A stretch of 64,000 nt of DNA from Bradyrhizobium retamae (GCF_001440415.1 NZ_LLYA01000161.1:19409-83408); one strand, 5' to 3'; positions 34,921-43,173 are shown, numbered from the stretch's first letter. Made by a program: numbers and translations. Notes: generated by a model from the sequence alone, not told the origin.

Positions 34921-34944
34921 TTCGCCATCATTCGACCCGGGTGG

Positions 34945-36033
34945 CTACGCCAAGCGCTCCTCCCGGAAACTGCGCGATGGCACGTTCCGGCGCATCGCCA
35001 CGGCATCAGCCAGCATGTTCAGCGCGGACACTGTCGTCTCCCAGTCGATACAGCCGTCGGTGATGCTCTGCCCATAGGCGAGCTGTTTGCCCGGCACGAC
35101 GTCCTGGCGGCCGGCGACCAGATTGCTCTCGATCATGACGCCGCTGATGCGCTGCTCGCCCTCCGATATCTGGCGCGCGATGTCGGCGACGACCAGCGGC
35201 TGGTTCTCCGGCTTCTTGTTGCTGTTGGCGTGGCTGGTGTCGATCATGATGCGCGGGGCGACGCCGGCGCGGGCAAGTTCGACGCAAGCGGCATCGACGC
35301 TTTCCCGGTCGTAGTTCGGTTTGTTGCCGCCGCGCAGGATGATGTGGCAGTCCTCGTTGCCGGTGGTTGCCGCAATCGCCGAGCGCCCACCTTTGGTGAC
35401 AGCCATGAAATGATGCGGGTGCGAGGCCGACTTCACCGCATCGGTCGCGATGCGGATATTGCCGTCGGTGCCGTTCTTGAAGCCGACCGGGCAGGAGAGA
35501 CCGGAAGCGAGCTCGCGATGGATCTGGCTCTCGGTCGTACGCGCTCCGATCGCCGCCCATGCCATCAGGTCGGCAATGTATTGCGGCGTCGTCATGTCGA
35601 GGAATTCGGTCCCGGCCGGCAGGCCGAGATTGTTCACCGCCGACAGCACGTTGCGGGCGAGCCGCAGGCCCCTGTTGATGTCGAAGGAGCCGTCGAGATT
35701 GGGGTCGTTGATCAGTCCCTTCCATCCGACCGTGGTGCGTGGCTTTTCGAAATAGACACGCATCACGATTTCGAGGCGGTCGGCGAGTTTTTCGCGCAAG
35801 GCGGCGAGCCGCTCGGCGTAATCAACGGCCGCGGCGGGATCGTGGACCGAGCAGGGGCCGACGACCACCAGCAGGCGGTCGTCGGTGCCGTGCAGGATGG
35901 CGTGGATGGCATTGCGCGCCGCCATTACGACGCGCGTCGCGGTCAAGGTGCGCGGTATCTCGCCCATCACCTCCTGCGGCGTACTCAGCTCTTTCAGTTC
36001 GCTAATTCGAAGGTCGTCGGTGGTGCTCAACAC
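34945..36033 (-). CDS. aroG: 3-deoxy-7-phosphoheptulonate (DAHP) synthase, class I
   Basis: A 362-residue AroF/G/H-type enzyme that condenses PEP and erythrose 4-phosphate, the entry step of the shikimate pathway. VVVGPCSVHDPAAAVDYAE, MRVYFEKPRTTVGWKG, GTEFLDMTTPQYIADL, GARTTESQIHRELASGLSCP, FKNGTDGN and DTSHANSNKK are all present. GTG at 36033 with ACAGGAG 8 bases upstream is the preferred start; it gives the family length. A leader peptide and terminator upstream (36071-36202) suggest attenuation by aromatic amino acids, possibly on top of allosteric feedback. Confidence 0.93.
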   Translation of the reverse strand: MLSTTDDLRISELKELSTPQEVMGEIPRTLTATRVVMAARNAIHAILHGTDDRLLVVVGPCSVHDPAAAVDYAERLAALREKLADRLEIVMRVYFEKPRTTVGWKGLINDPNLDGSFDINRGLRLARNVLSAVNNLGLPAGTEFLDMTTPQYIADLMAWAAIGARTTESQIHRELASGLSCPVGFKNGTDGNIRIATDAVKSASHPHHFMAVTKGGRSAIAATTGNEDCHIILRGGNKPNYDRESVDAACVELARAGVAPRIMIDTSHANSNKKPENQPLVVADIARQISEGEQRISGVMIESNLVAGRQDVVPGKQLAYGQSITDGCIDWETTVSALNMLADAVAMRRNVPSRSFREERLA

Positions 36034-36070
36034 GGCTGTGGCTCCTGTTTCTAGGAAACCTGCCGGCCAA

Positions 36071-36096
36071 CAAAAAAGCCGCCAGGTTTGGCGGCT
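36071..36096 (-). terminator. Attenuator terminator in front of aroG
   Basis: Minus-strand stem agccgcca (36089-36096) with tggcggct (36077-36084), 4-base loop, directly followed by TTTTTT (36072-36077). It stands between the leader peptide and the aroG start, in the 5' leader of aroG rather than after a gene of its own. The 5' arm can instead pair with tggcgg inside the leader peptide coding sequence. Confidence 0.85.
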
Positions 36097-36121
36097 GTTC
36101 GGACTTCTTGGCTTCAATTCG

Positions 36122-36202
36122 TCAGATTGAGCGCGATCCTCCCACCGCCAGCGAGCTGTCGTAGCTAAAATACCAAAAGTTGCTGGCGGCGATCACGATC
36201 AT
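36122..36202 (-). CDS. Aromatic-rich leader peptide of the aroG attenuator
   Basis: A 26-residue open frame, ATG 36202 to TGA 36122-36124, reading MIVIAASNFWYFSYDSSLAV then GGSRSI. Residues 9-14 are Phe-Trp-Tyr-Phe-Ser-Tyr: all three aromatic end products of the pathway in one cluster. Arm 1 CCGCCAGC (36182-36189) precedes the cluster. Arm 2 GCTGGCGG (36145-36152) follows it and can pair with arm 1 or with the 5' arm of the terminator. This is the classical 1:2 / 2:3 / 3:4 attenuator arrangement. Confidence 0.85.
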   Translation of the reverse strand: MIVIAASNFWYFSYDSSLAVGGSRSI

Positions 36203-36210
36203 GGCGGGCT

Positions 36211-36238
36211 CTATAGCGCACCAGCCGGGTCTTGTCAT
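36211..36238 (-). promoter_or_regulatory. Candidate promoter of the aroG leader
   Basis: ATGACA (36233-36238) and CTATAG (36211-36216) are spaced by 16 bases on the minus strand. Transcription would start close to the leader ATG at 36202, leaving little or no 5' UTR, so the leader may be read almost leaderless. Prediction from consensus only. Confidence 0.45.
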
Positions 36239-36254
36239 CCCATAATCGGCGGCG

Positions 36255-36833
36255 TCAGGACTTGCGCGCGGCGAGCGCTATGCCGACCAGTGACACGCCG
36301 CCGAGCACGAGATTGATCCCGACCAGGAGGCCGATCGCCCATTCCGCCGAACCCGGCAGGCCGGCGATGATGATGAATGCGATCAGGAGGTCCATCACGC
36401 CTGAGATCAGCAGCCAGGACCAGCGCTCCGACAATTCGCGGCGGTGGTTCAATGCGTACATGATGCTGACGACGCCCTCGGCCAGAAAATACGCGCCGAC
36501 CACGATGGTGAGCGTGAGGACGCCCTGCGCGGGCCGCGCCAGCAAAATCCCGCCGGCGAGAACGGCCAGCGCCGCCGAAAGCAGCGACCACCAGAAGCCC
36601 GGCATCTGCCGCGCCCAGTAAGTGACGAACAGTCCGGCAATGCCGCTGATCAGAAACATCCAGCCGAGGAAGATGGTAACGGCGAGGCTTGCCAGCGGCG
36701 GCACGATCATCGCAGCCAGGCCGAGCAGGGCGAGCACGATGCCTTCGAACAGGAAGGCCTTCCAGTGCGCCTTCACCGCGGCATTCATTTCGGACTGCAG
36801 TTTTCCGATGTCCGGGGGAATATCTTGGGTCAT
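36255..36833 (-). CDS. HdeD family membrane protein (DUF308)
   Basis: A 192-residue inner-membrane protein with six hydrophobic segments after a 40-residue polar N-terminus, repeated GxxFLAEG/GWMFLISGI-type helices and the internal duplication typical of HdeD/DUF308. HdeD of enterobacteria contributes to acid resistance at high cell density; the role in alphaproteobacteria is unproven. GGGGAG precedes ATG 36833. Confidence 0.82.
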   Translation of the reverse strand: MTQDIPPDIGKLQSEMNAAVKAHWKAFLFEGIVLALLGLAAMIVPPLASLAVTIFLGWMFLISGIAGLFVTYWARQMPGFWWSLLSAALAVLAGGILLARPAQGVLTLTIVVGAYFLAEGVVSIMYALNHRRELSERWSWLLISGVMDLLIAFIIIAGLPGSAEWAIGLLVGINLVLGGVSLVGIALAARKS

Positions 36834-36940
36834 TGGAGACTCCCCATGCCTGCCGCGCCGAGTATCCAATATACCCGGTACGCCGCCTGTGGGTAAAATT
36901 GCCAGCTTTTTAAGCGAGATCAACGACTGACGGATGACGT

Positions 36941-37984
36941 TCAGCCCGGCTCAGGCGCGGACGAAAATCCGTCCGAGGACGTTCTGATGCGATTGCGGCC
37001 GAACACATAGACAGCCGAGGTCGCCAGCAACAGCGCCAGGCCTATCAAGATGGAGGTCATGCCGAGCGGAATGAGAAGCAGCGAGGCGTTGCGCTCCGGA
37101 CTGATGAACCAATGATGAAGCGAGGTCAGGACGAAAGCCGCGCCCGCGAAGCCCGCACCGCTGCCCACGAGCAGCAGGGCCCACATCCGCCGCAACTGGC
37201 TCAGCCGCTCACGCGCGATCTCGGTGCGCGGGGCATGATGGCGGCCGACGCGCCGTACCAGCCGAATGGCAAACCCGATCGAACTGAAACCGATGAGCAG
37301 GCTTGCCGCCCCCAGCAGCATTCGCACGTTGGGGCCGAGATCTGGATGTTTCTGCAGCGTCAGCAGCGGAAAATCGAATGCTGCATGCAGCGCGACCGGC
37401 GCGAACAGCGCCAGCGCCCAGCTCGAGATCCGCGCCCAGTCGCGATGATGGCGATGTGCACCCAGCGCGGTGCCGGCGCGCGCGATCGCGATATAGGCGC
37501 CTGCGATGATGCCGAGTGCGCCGTGAAACGGCACCGTCAACACGCTGCGCAAAGCGGCCAGCGACCGCCACATGTCGGCGTGCTGCACGAGATAGGCGAG
37601 GTTTTCGTAGGCCGCGAAGCCGAGGCCTGCGGCCGCACCGTAGACCACCGTGTCCATTGGGTCCGCAAACGCACGGCGGCGCACCGGCAATGACACTAGA
37701 ATGATCACGAGGACCTTCACGATCTCTTCGGGCGCGGCGACCCCGAATATCGAACGCAGGCCTTGCGTCATCCAGGGGTTTCCCGGCACCGCAAGGATCG
37801 CGGCAAACGGAGCGCGCGCAACGCCCAACAGAGAAATGCTGGCGGCCCCGAGTACGAAAGCGAGCCACACCCGCGCCGGCGGGCCGGGGCGCTCATCGGC
37901 GGCGATAACAAGCCATAGCACCAGCAACGCCGGCGCGATGGCGGCAACGCCGATCGATGTGGGGAGGGCCTGAAGCAACAACAT
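36941..37984 (-). CDS. PrsW family intramembrane metalloprotease
   Basis: A 347-residue protein with about nine membrane segments. The PrsW/CAAX-like catalytic motifs are visible: GVAAPEEIVKVL (Glu-Glu) near residue 86, VPFHGALG (His) near 152, and HAAFDF near 206. In Bacillus PrsW cuts an anti-sigma factor; no sigma/anti-sigma pair is adjacent here, so the target is unknown. Monocistronic. Confidence 0.83.
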   Translation of the reverse strand: MLLLQALPTSIGVAAIAPALLVLWLVIAADERPGPPARVWLAFVLGAASISLLGVARAPFAAILAVPGNPWMTQGLRSIFGVAAPEEIVKVLVIILVSLPVRRRAFADPMDTVVYGAAAGLGFAAYENLAYLVQHADMWRSLAALRSVLTVPFHGALGIIAGAYIAIARAGTALGAHRHHRDWARISSWALALFAPVALHAAFDFPLLTLQKHPDLGPNVRMLLGAASLLIGFSSIGFAIRLVRRVGRHHAPRTEIARERLSQLRRMWALLLVGSGAGFAGAAFVLTSLHHWFISPERNASLLLIPLGMTSILIGLALLLATSAVYVFGRNRIRTSSDGFSSAPEPG

Positions 37985-38093
37985 CTGCGGAAATTTACCT
38001 CATGTGAGCGTAAATGGCCGCAAATCCAGCCGTTTGCAAGAAAGTCAGACGCGACTCCTTGTCACCAAGGAACCCGGCCGAATCCGGCATCGC

Positions 38094-39308
38094 TCAGGCT
38101 GCGGCCCGTTGGCCGATCTTGCCCTGTACCACCAGCAATCCTGCCAGCGCGACCAGCGCGAAGCCGGCGCCGGCCAGGAACGTGCCCTGCGGCCCTGCAA
38201 TATCCCAGAGTGCGCCGGCAACGACGCTGGCCGCGAGCATCGCTACGCCGCCGACCAGGTTGAAGAATCCGTAAGCCGTGCCGCGCAACTCGGCCGGCGC
38301 AGTATCCGCAACGAGCGCGGCCAGCAGTCCCTGCGTCAGTCCCATGTGCAGGCCCCAGAGAATGACGCCCAGCGCAACACCGCCCACCGACGGCAGCAAC
38401 GCCAACGCGATGTCGGCGGCAACCAACACCAGTATGCCGCTCGCCAGCACGGCCGTGCGGTTCATGCGATCCGAGATGACGCCGGCGGGGTAGGCTGCGA
38501 GGGCATAGACGATATTCATGGCCACCAGCACGGCGGGCACGAGCGCGATCGGCACTCCGACATTCTGGGCGCGGAGAACGAGGAAGGCCTCGCTGAAGCG
38601 CGCCAGCGTAAACACGCTCGCGACCGCCACCACCCACCAATAGGCCGGCCCCAGGTTTTTAATCTCGGCCAGGCTGATCGGATTGCGCACGGTGCGCAGC
38701 GCCCGCGGCCGCTCCGGCTCACGCACGGCGAAGACGATCAGCGCCAGCGCCAGGAAGGCAGGAATTACGGCAACCCAGAACACTGCCTTGAAGTTGTCCG
38801 ATGTCCACCACATCAGGGCGATGGCGAGCAGGGGGCCGACGAAGGCGCCGACCGTGTCGAGCGATTGGCGCAGCCCGAAGCTCGCGCCGCGCAGATCAGC
38901 CGGCGAGAGATCGGCCACCAGCGCATCACGCGGGGCGCCGCGAATGCCTTTGCCGATCCGGTCGACGAAACGCGCGGCCACCAGCCAGCCGACGGATGGC
39001 GCCAGCGGAAACACCGGCTTGGTGAAGGCCGCGAGACCGTAACCGATGGCAGCTAACCATTTGCGTTTGCCGAGCCAGTCCGAGAGCGCGCCGGAGAAGA
39101 TTTTTGTGATGGAGGCGGTCGCCTCGGCGATGCCTTCGATGACGCCGACCGTCACCATCGATGCGCCGAGGACCGAGACCAGGTAGATCGGCAGCAGGGC
39201 GTGGATCATCTCCGACGAGATGTCCATCAGCATCGAGACGAAGCCCAGCACCCATACGCTGGCCGGAATGTCCCTGATCGAATAGGCCGGCCTGGTTTCA
39301 GCAACCAT
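38094..39308 (-). CDS. MFS transporter
   Basis: A 404-residue major facilitator with twelve predicted helices. The loop 2-3 motif is seen in GALSDWLGKRKWLA, and RFVDRIGKGIRGAPRDALVADL is a strong subfamily signature. It starts 18 bases after the M20 amidohydrolase stop, so both are on one transcript, suggesting uptake of the hydrolase substrate or export of its product. Substrate not determined. Confidence 0.85.
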   Translation of the reverse strand: MVAETRPAYSIRDIPASVWVLGFVSMLMDISSEMIHALLPIYLVSVLGASMVTVGVIEGIAEATASITKIFSGALSDWLGKRKWLAAIGYGLAAFTKPVFPLAPSVGWLVAARFVDRIGKGIRGAPRDALVADLSPADLRGASFGLRQSLDTVGAFVGPLLAIALMWWTSDNFKAVFWVAVIPAFLALALIVFAVREPERPRALRTVRNPISLAEIKNLGPAYWWVVAVASVFTLARFSEAFLVLRAQNVGVPIALVPAVLVAMNIVYALAAYPAGVISDRMNRTAVLASGILVLVAADIALALLPSVGGVALGVILWGLHMGLTQGLLAALVADTAPAELRGTAYGFFNLVGGVAMLAASVVAGALWDIAGPQGTFLAGAGFALVALAGLLVVQGKIGQRAAA

Positions 39309-39326
39309 GTCGCATCTCGCGTCGCC

Positions 39327-40559
39327 TCATTGCGCCAACAGCCGCCGGCAGGCGTCAACGAAGACCTCTGCCCCGGTAACGATGTCGGCGTCGGCGGTGT
39401 TCTCGGTCCAGTGATGCGAAATGCCGCCGATCGAGGGCACGAACAGCATGCCGGCCGGCATGACGGTTGAGAGAATCTGGGCGTCGTGGCCGGCGCCGCT
39501 CGGCATGCGAAGCGACTTGCCATCGGCGAAAGCTGCGCTGGCAGCCTCGATGGCCTGCTGGAATGAGCCATCCATCCGCGCGGGCGTCCCGGTGCGGATG
39601 CGCTCCACCGCGACGGCGCAGCGGCCTTGGGCGTTGACCTCTGCGGCCATGCTGTGGAGCAGTTCCTCCAGCCGCGCAATCACGGCAGGATCATCGTCGC
39701 GAATCTGGAACAGCATTTCCGCCGCGCCCGGGATGATGCTGGGCGCACCGGGATCGAGCGTGATGCGGCCGGTGGTCCACACCGTGCGTGGGCCGCAGGC
39801 GGCGGGGAAACGATTGTCGACATCGACGCAAAATCTGGCGAGTGCGAGGCCGGCGTCCCGGCGAATGGCCATCCGCGTGGTGCCGGCGTGGTTTTGTTCG
39901 CCCGTGAAGGTGATGCGGTATTGCCATATCCCGACGATGGACGTGACGATGCCGATTTTGAGGCCACTGCTTTCCAGCGTCTCGCCCTGCTCGATATGGG
40001 CTTCCAGATAGCCGATATGCCGCCCTTGTTCGCACCGCACGCGGACGCGGCCGGCAAGGCCCGCGTCGCGTAGCGCGTCACGCATGCTCCTGCCATTGTT
40101 GCGATCGCGCGCGGCGTCGATATCGGCTTCGGTGACGCCGCCGGCATAGGACCGGCTGCCGAGGAAGTGTCCGAAATGGCCTTCCTCGTCGCACCACGCC
40201 GCGACTTCGACGACGCCCTCTATATTCGGGTCGGGATTGATGACGCGGGCGGCTTCGAGCGCATAGACCACGCCGAGCGGTCCATCGAGCCAGCCCGCGT
40301 GGTTTTGGCTTTCCAGATGCGATCCCGCCAGCAGCTTCGGCCCGCTTTTCGTGCTGGTGCCGAGCACGTTGCCGATACCGTCGATCTCGCCCGCGAGGCC
40401 GGCCTCGGGAAGCTGCTGCACCAGCCACGCCAGCGAGCGCAGATGCGGTTCGGAGAAAGTCGGCTTGTGAACGCCGGTCTTGTAGGCGCCGATGGCGCGC
40501 AGCGCGTTGAGATCGGCGAGCACGCGGTCGCTATCAACGCGCGAGGAAATGTCAGCCAT
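39327..40559 (-). CDS. M20 family amidohydrolase (allantoate amidohydrolase / N-carbamoyl-amino acid hydrolase type)
   Basis: A 410-residue zinc-dependent amidase. Metal-binding segments: GSHLESQNHAGWLDGPLGV, AWCDEEGHFGHFLGSRS, EAHIEQGETLESSG, and the dimer-lid GEQNHAGTTRM; GAGHDAQ is near the C-terminus. Relatives hydrolyse allantoate, ureidoglycine or N-carbamoyl amino acids and release ammonia and CO2. ATG 40559 begins the conserved region. Upstream are two operator-like repeats; downstream is the MFS transporter. Confidence 0.85.
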   Translation of the reverse strand: MADISSRVDSDRVLADLNALRAIGAYKTGVHKPTFSEPHLRSLAWLVQQLPEAGLAGEIDGIGNVLGTSTKSGPKLLAGSHLESQNHAGWLDGPLGVVYALEAARVINPDPNIEGVVEVAAWCDEEGHFGHFLGSRSYAGGVTEADIDAARDRNNGRSMRDALRDAGLAGRVRVRCEQGRHIGYLEAHIEQGETLESSGLKIGIVTSIVGIWQYRITFTGEQNHAGTTRMAIRRDAGLALARFCVDVDNRFPAACGPRTVWTTGRITLDPGAPSIIPGAAEMLFQIRDDDPAVIARLEELLHSMAAEVNAQGRCAVAVERIRTGTPARMDGSFQQAIEAASAAFADGKSLRMPSGAGHDAQILSTVMPAGMLFVPSIGGISHHWTENTADADIVTGAEVFVDACRRLLAQ

Positions 40560-40569
40560 GCTTCCCGTA

Positions 40570-40625
40570 GTTCTCCGGAGTAGAACAAAGTTCCCATTGC
40601 CGTTCTCGGAGTAGAACAAAGTTCC
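40570..40625. repeat. Two tandem operator-like repeats upstream of the M20 amidohydrolase
   Basis: The unit cggagtagaacaaagttcc occurs twice (core 40576-40594 and 40607-40625), each preceded by gttct. Each copy contains GTTCT-N6/7-AGAAC and GAAC-AAA-GTTC inverted repeats. They start 11 bases upstream of the M20 gene ATG, on the right place for a repressor or for a duplicated UTR segment. Confidence 0.65.
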
Positions 40626-40703
40626 GTGAACGTCGCCAGCAGCTTTACTTATCTTCCGGAAAGCCAAGCCAATGCAATGTTTGCTGGCGATGCCACGTTC
40701 ACG
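40625..40703. repeat. Long imperfect inverted repeat
   Basis: The arms cgtgaacgtcgccagca (40625-40641) and tgctggcgatgccacgttcacg (40682-40703) pair over 17 positions with one 5-base insertion. It directly adjoins the tandem operator-like repeats. It could be a cruciform, an old terminator, or part of the same control region. The interval 40704-41137 otherwise holds only the doubtful short frame at 40819. Confidence 0.55.
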
Positions 40704-40818
40704 AACGCCGTCACCGCGCCATCTGCTGTTCTGGTCTTCTCCTTAAACGTGCAGTCATGCATTCTTTCCGCACAAGCTGTGGAGTGACCAGACGCCTTGC
40801 GTCGGAGAATCGCCGAAT

Positions 40819-40953
40819 ATGATTATCATGGCTGCAGCAATTATCGCGATGGCCGTTTCGACCTTTCCGATCCGGGAAACTCGACAGCCTGGTTCGGGGC
40901 GAATCGAAAGGCGCCTTGCGTCTCAGGCGTCGAAAGTCGCGCCGACGGGCTAA
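40819..40953 (+). CDS. Doubtful short secreted peptide
   Basis: A 44-codon frame beginning MIIMAAAIIAMAVSTFPI, signal-peptide-like, then a basic tail. GGAGAA lies about 10 bases upstream. No family is recognised. Listed because the interval is otherwise empty. Confidence 0.25.
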   Translation: MIIMAAAIIAMAVSTFPIRETRQPGSGRIERRLASQASKVAPTG

Positions 40954-41137
40954 GAGAGATCGCTTAGCTGTCTGCCGGACGTGGGTTTTCGCTCACGCGG
41001 TTTTTCATGGCGGCGACGACATCGTTTGCGAACGCAATTTGAGGATGGATTAGTGCCGGACCTTCAGGATCGGTCGATGCCGGGCAATGCCTTCGATGGC
41101 TTCGCTGGGGTTAACTTTCGTGGGCCGTCCATTGGCG

Positions 41138-41165
41138 AAAAGGCCGCCACAAGTGGCGGCCTTTC
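41138..41165. terminator. Hairpin, terminator-like
   Basis: A 12-bp perfect stem (aaaggccgccac / gtggcggccttt) closed by AA. T-runs on both sides are short, so it may act in either direction or only as structure. No gene ends just before it on the plus strand. On the minus strand it lies about 100 bases after the 30-residue gene at 41267-41359. Confidence 0.5.
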
Positions 41166-41266
41166 GAAGTTCTTTCGGTCGTCAGCAACTTGATCGCGCC
41201 GACGACGATGCGCTTCGCTTTTTTCGCCGCACAGGATAATTCCCATAAATTCGCGTCGACCGTCCG

Positions 41267-41359
41267 TCAGGTATCCGGCGGGAAGTAGCACCGCAACGTA
41301 AAGCGGAGTGCGAGGTAAAGCGCGACACAAGTTGTGAATGCAATAGCAGCCGTATCCAT
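41267..41359 (-). CDS. 30-residue membrane peptide
   Basis: Starts at ATG 41359 with AGGGA upstream and reads MDTAAIAFTTCVALYLALRF then TLRCYFPPDT. One hydrophobic helix followed by a basic and Pro end, as in short inner-membrane peptides. I recall similar short proteins ending YFPPDT in Bradyrhizobium, but cannot check. Too short for usual gene finders. Confidence 0.55.
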   Translation of the reverse strand: MDTAAIAFTTCVALYLALRFTLRCYFPPDT

Positions 41360-41485
41360 TTCCCTGTCCCTCATTACATACGCGCCGCGGCCCGTTTGCC
41401 GGAACCTGCGGACGATGGGGAACCTGAGCTGTGAAAATGGTTGCCTTAAGCCTTGAACGTGGTCGGCTTGGGCTTTGCAACGTGA

Positions 41486-41560
41486 TGGCGCTCCCTAGCG
41501 GAATCGAACCGCTCTCTCCACCGTGAAAGGGTGGCGTCCTAACCGATAGACGAAGGGAGC
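41486..41560 (-). tRNA. tRNA-Glu (anticodon TTC)
   Basis: The minus strand folds as a tRNA: acceptor GCTCCCT with AGGGAGC, anticodon arm CCACC-CTTTCAC-GGTGG giving TTC, T-arm GCGGTTCGATTCCGC, and an encoded CCA (41486-41488). It decodes GAA/GAG. Confidence 0.95.
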
Positions 41561-41812
41561 AAGAACAACAGGAAAATCAAGGTGTTAGCGCTTGATGGGC
41601 CGTGTTGGCCGCCGGCCGTCCATGCTTGATGGGGGCGGCGACGGGCGAACGTATAGTGGCGTTTGAGCGGGTGGGCAAGCCGCTCGGAAAGACGTTTCTG
41701 CAGCCGCTTTGCGCCTCCATCGGAGTCCCGGCCGCGCCACGAGGCACGCCGCGCCGAGCAACGGATTCTAAAGCCGCATGGTGTAGGGCTGTCTCGGGGG
41801 GACCTTTTCGAC

Positions 41813-42073
41813 ATGACTTTGCTATCAAGCAAGAAGCGCGACGCGCGCAAATCATTGAGTCAACCCGGGTGGATCACGTTCGAAGGCGGTTTTGCCGCGC
41901 GCCAATGCGTGGTGCAGGATTTGTCCGCAACGGGGGCGAAGGTCACGATCGACGATCCCAACACGTTGCCGGCGAAATTGCGGCTGGCGTTTTCGCGCGA
42001 CGCCAGGACCGGGCGCCGCTGCGAAGTGGTCTGGCGCCGCGGCAAATCGGTCGGCATCAAGTTCACCCGCTAA
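41813..42073 (+). CDS. PilZ domain protein
   Basis: An 86-residue single PilZ domain. The N-terminal basic switch KKRDARKSLSQPGW stands where RxxxR is expected, followed by CVVQDLSATGAKVTIDD (the D/NxSxxG motif as DLSATG) and CEVVWRRGKSVGIKF. Such proteins bind cyclic di-GMP and regulate motility, cellulose or other targets by contact. The first arginines are partly replaced by Lys, so binding strength is uncertain. It stands alone. Confidence 0.82.
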   Translation: MTLLSSKKRDARKSLSQPGWITFEGGFAARQCVVQDLSATGAKVTIDDPNTLPAKLRLAFSRDARTGRRCEVVWRRGKSVGIKFTR

Positions 42074-42109
42074 TCTGGCACCGATCCGCGAGAAACGATA
42101 AAAGGCGGG

Positions 42110-42373
42110 ATGCGAAAATCCCTCCTGGTAATGATCGCCATAATGACCGCCGTGGCGCTGTCTTCGGTTGCCTCGGTCGCGGAACAACCCCGTCCTCAGA
42201 AGCTCGACAAAGCTCCCGCGTCGGGCAAGTCGCTGCCGCTGAAGCGCCCAAGGTCGGCCAATGCATGCGCGGAATACGGCGCGGGCTTCGTCAGAATCGA
42301 AGGCACCAACACCTGCATGAAAATCGGCGGCGCGGTGAGCGTCGGAGCGGGGGTGTCCGGCGGCTCGCGTTGA
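42110..42373 (+). CDS. Small secreted protein resembling the N-terminus of alphaproteobacterial porins
   Basis: An 87-residue protein with a signal peptide (about 24 residues). The mature part has CAEYGAGFVRIEGTNTCMKIGG, the two-Cys segment and first strand found at the start of Omp2b-type porins (C..YG.GF..IPGTDTC.KIGG), but it stops soon after (SVGAGVSGGSR). It is far too short to form a barrel. Either a degenerate porin start or an independent small family that keeps the eyelet motif. Confidence 0.6.
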   Translation: MRKSLLVMIAIMTAVALSSVASVAEQPRPQKLDKAPASGKSLPLKRPRSANACAEYGAGFVRIEGTNTCMKIGGAVSVGAGVSGGSR

Positions 42374-42385
42374 GACGATTCGCGC

Positions 42386-43051
42386 TTACGTCATCGGCGG
42401 CGCGATGAACTGCGTGAACCCTGGGCGGACGGCGAGCTGCGAAAACCAGCGTTCGAGGTTCGGCAGTTTCGGTTTTGTCACGCCTTCAACGCCGAACCAG
42501 CGCCGCGCAAAGGCGCCGAGCGCGATGTCGGCGATGGTGAACTGATCGCCCTCGATAAAGCGCCGCGTCGCCAGTTGCGCCTCGACGATCTGCCACACCG
42601 CGGCTTCGGCATCGACATCCTTCTGGATCGCGACCATGTCGCGCTTTTCGATGGGCGTGCGCACCAACGCCCAGAACACCGGCCGGTCGAGCGGCTGCAG
42701 CGTCGACAGCGTCCAGTCGAGCCAGCGATCAACGCCGGCGCGCGCCTTCGGCTGCGAGGGATAGATCGACGAACCTCGTTCAGATCCTTGGCCATAGGCC
42801 ATGCAGAGATAGCGCATCACGGAATTGGATTCCCACAGCACGTAGTCGCCATCGATCAGCGTGGGTACGCGGCCGTTCGGATTCATCGCCAGATAAGCAG
42901 GCTCGTCGTTCTTTCCGAACTGCATGCCGGCATCGATACGCTCATAGGCGAGATCGAGTTCGGCGAGGCACCACAGTACTTTTTGCACGTTGACCGAATT
43001 GGCCCGGCCCCAGATGGTGAGTTGTTGTTTGTTGTTGTCGGCCACGCGCAT
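42386..43051 (-). CDS. Glutathione S-transferase family protein
   Basis: A 221-residue two-domain GST. The thioredoxin-like half has LTIWGRANSVNVQKVLWCLAEL and PNGRVPTLIDGDYVLWESNSVMRYLC (cis-Pro and the ES glutathione contact). The C-terminal helical half contains FTIADIALGAFARRWF. The start could also be GTG 43045, which is better spaced from GGGAG. Cytosolic; substrate unknown. Confidence 0.87.
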   Translation of the reverse strand: MRVADNNKQQLTIWGRANSVNVQKVLWCLAELDLAYERIDAGMQFGKNDEPAYLAMNPNGRVPTLIDGDYVLWESNSVMRYLCMAYGQGSERGSSIYPSQPKARAGVDRWLDWTLSTLQPLDRPVFWALVRTPIEKRDMVAIQKDVDAEAAVWQIVEAQLATRRFIEGDQFTIADIALGAFARRWFGVEGVTKPKLPNLERWFSQLAVRPGFTQFIAPPMT

Positions 43052-43132
43052 TGCTCCCGCTGATTTTTCCGATTGGCCGTTAATAGCCGAAGATCGGCAA
43101 AAAAGCGCGCTCTTGCGAGGGCTCAAGCCCAA

Positions 43133-43173
43133 CAAAAATCGAGGCTCCGCCGCAGTGCGACAGAGCCCCGATT
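43133..43173 (-). terminator. Probable Rho-independent terminator
   Basis: Minus-strand arms aatcggggctc and gagcctcgatt pair with one mismatch around a 15-base loop, followed by T5. It lies 15 bases after the 26-residue gene at 43188-43268. Confidence 0.6.
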
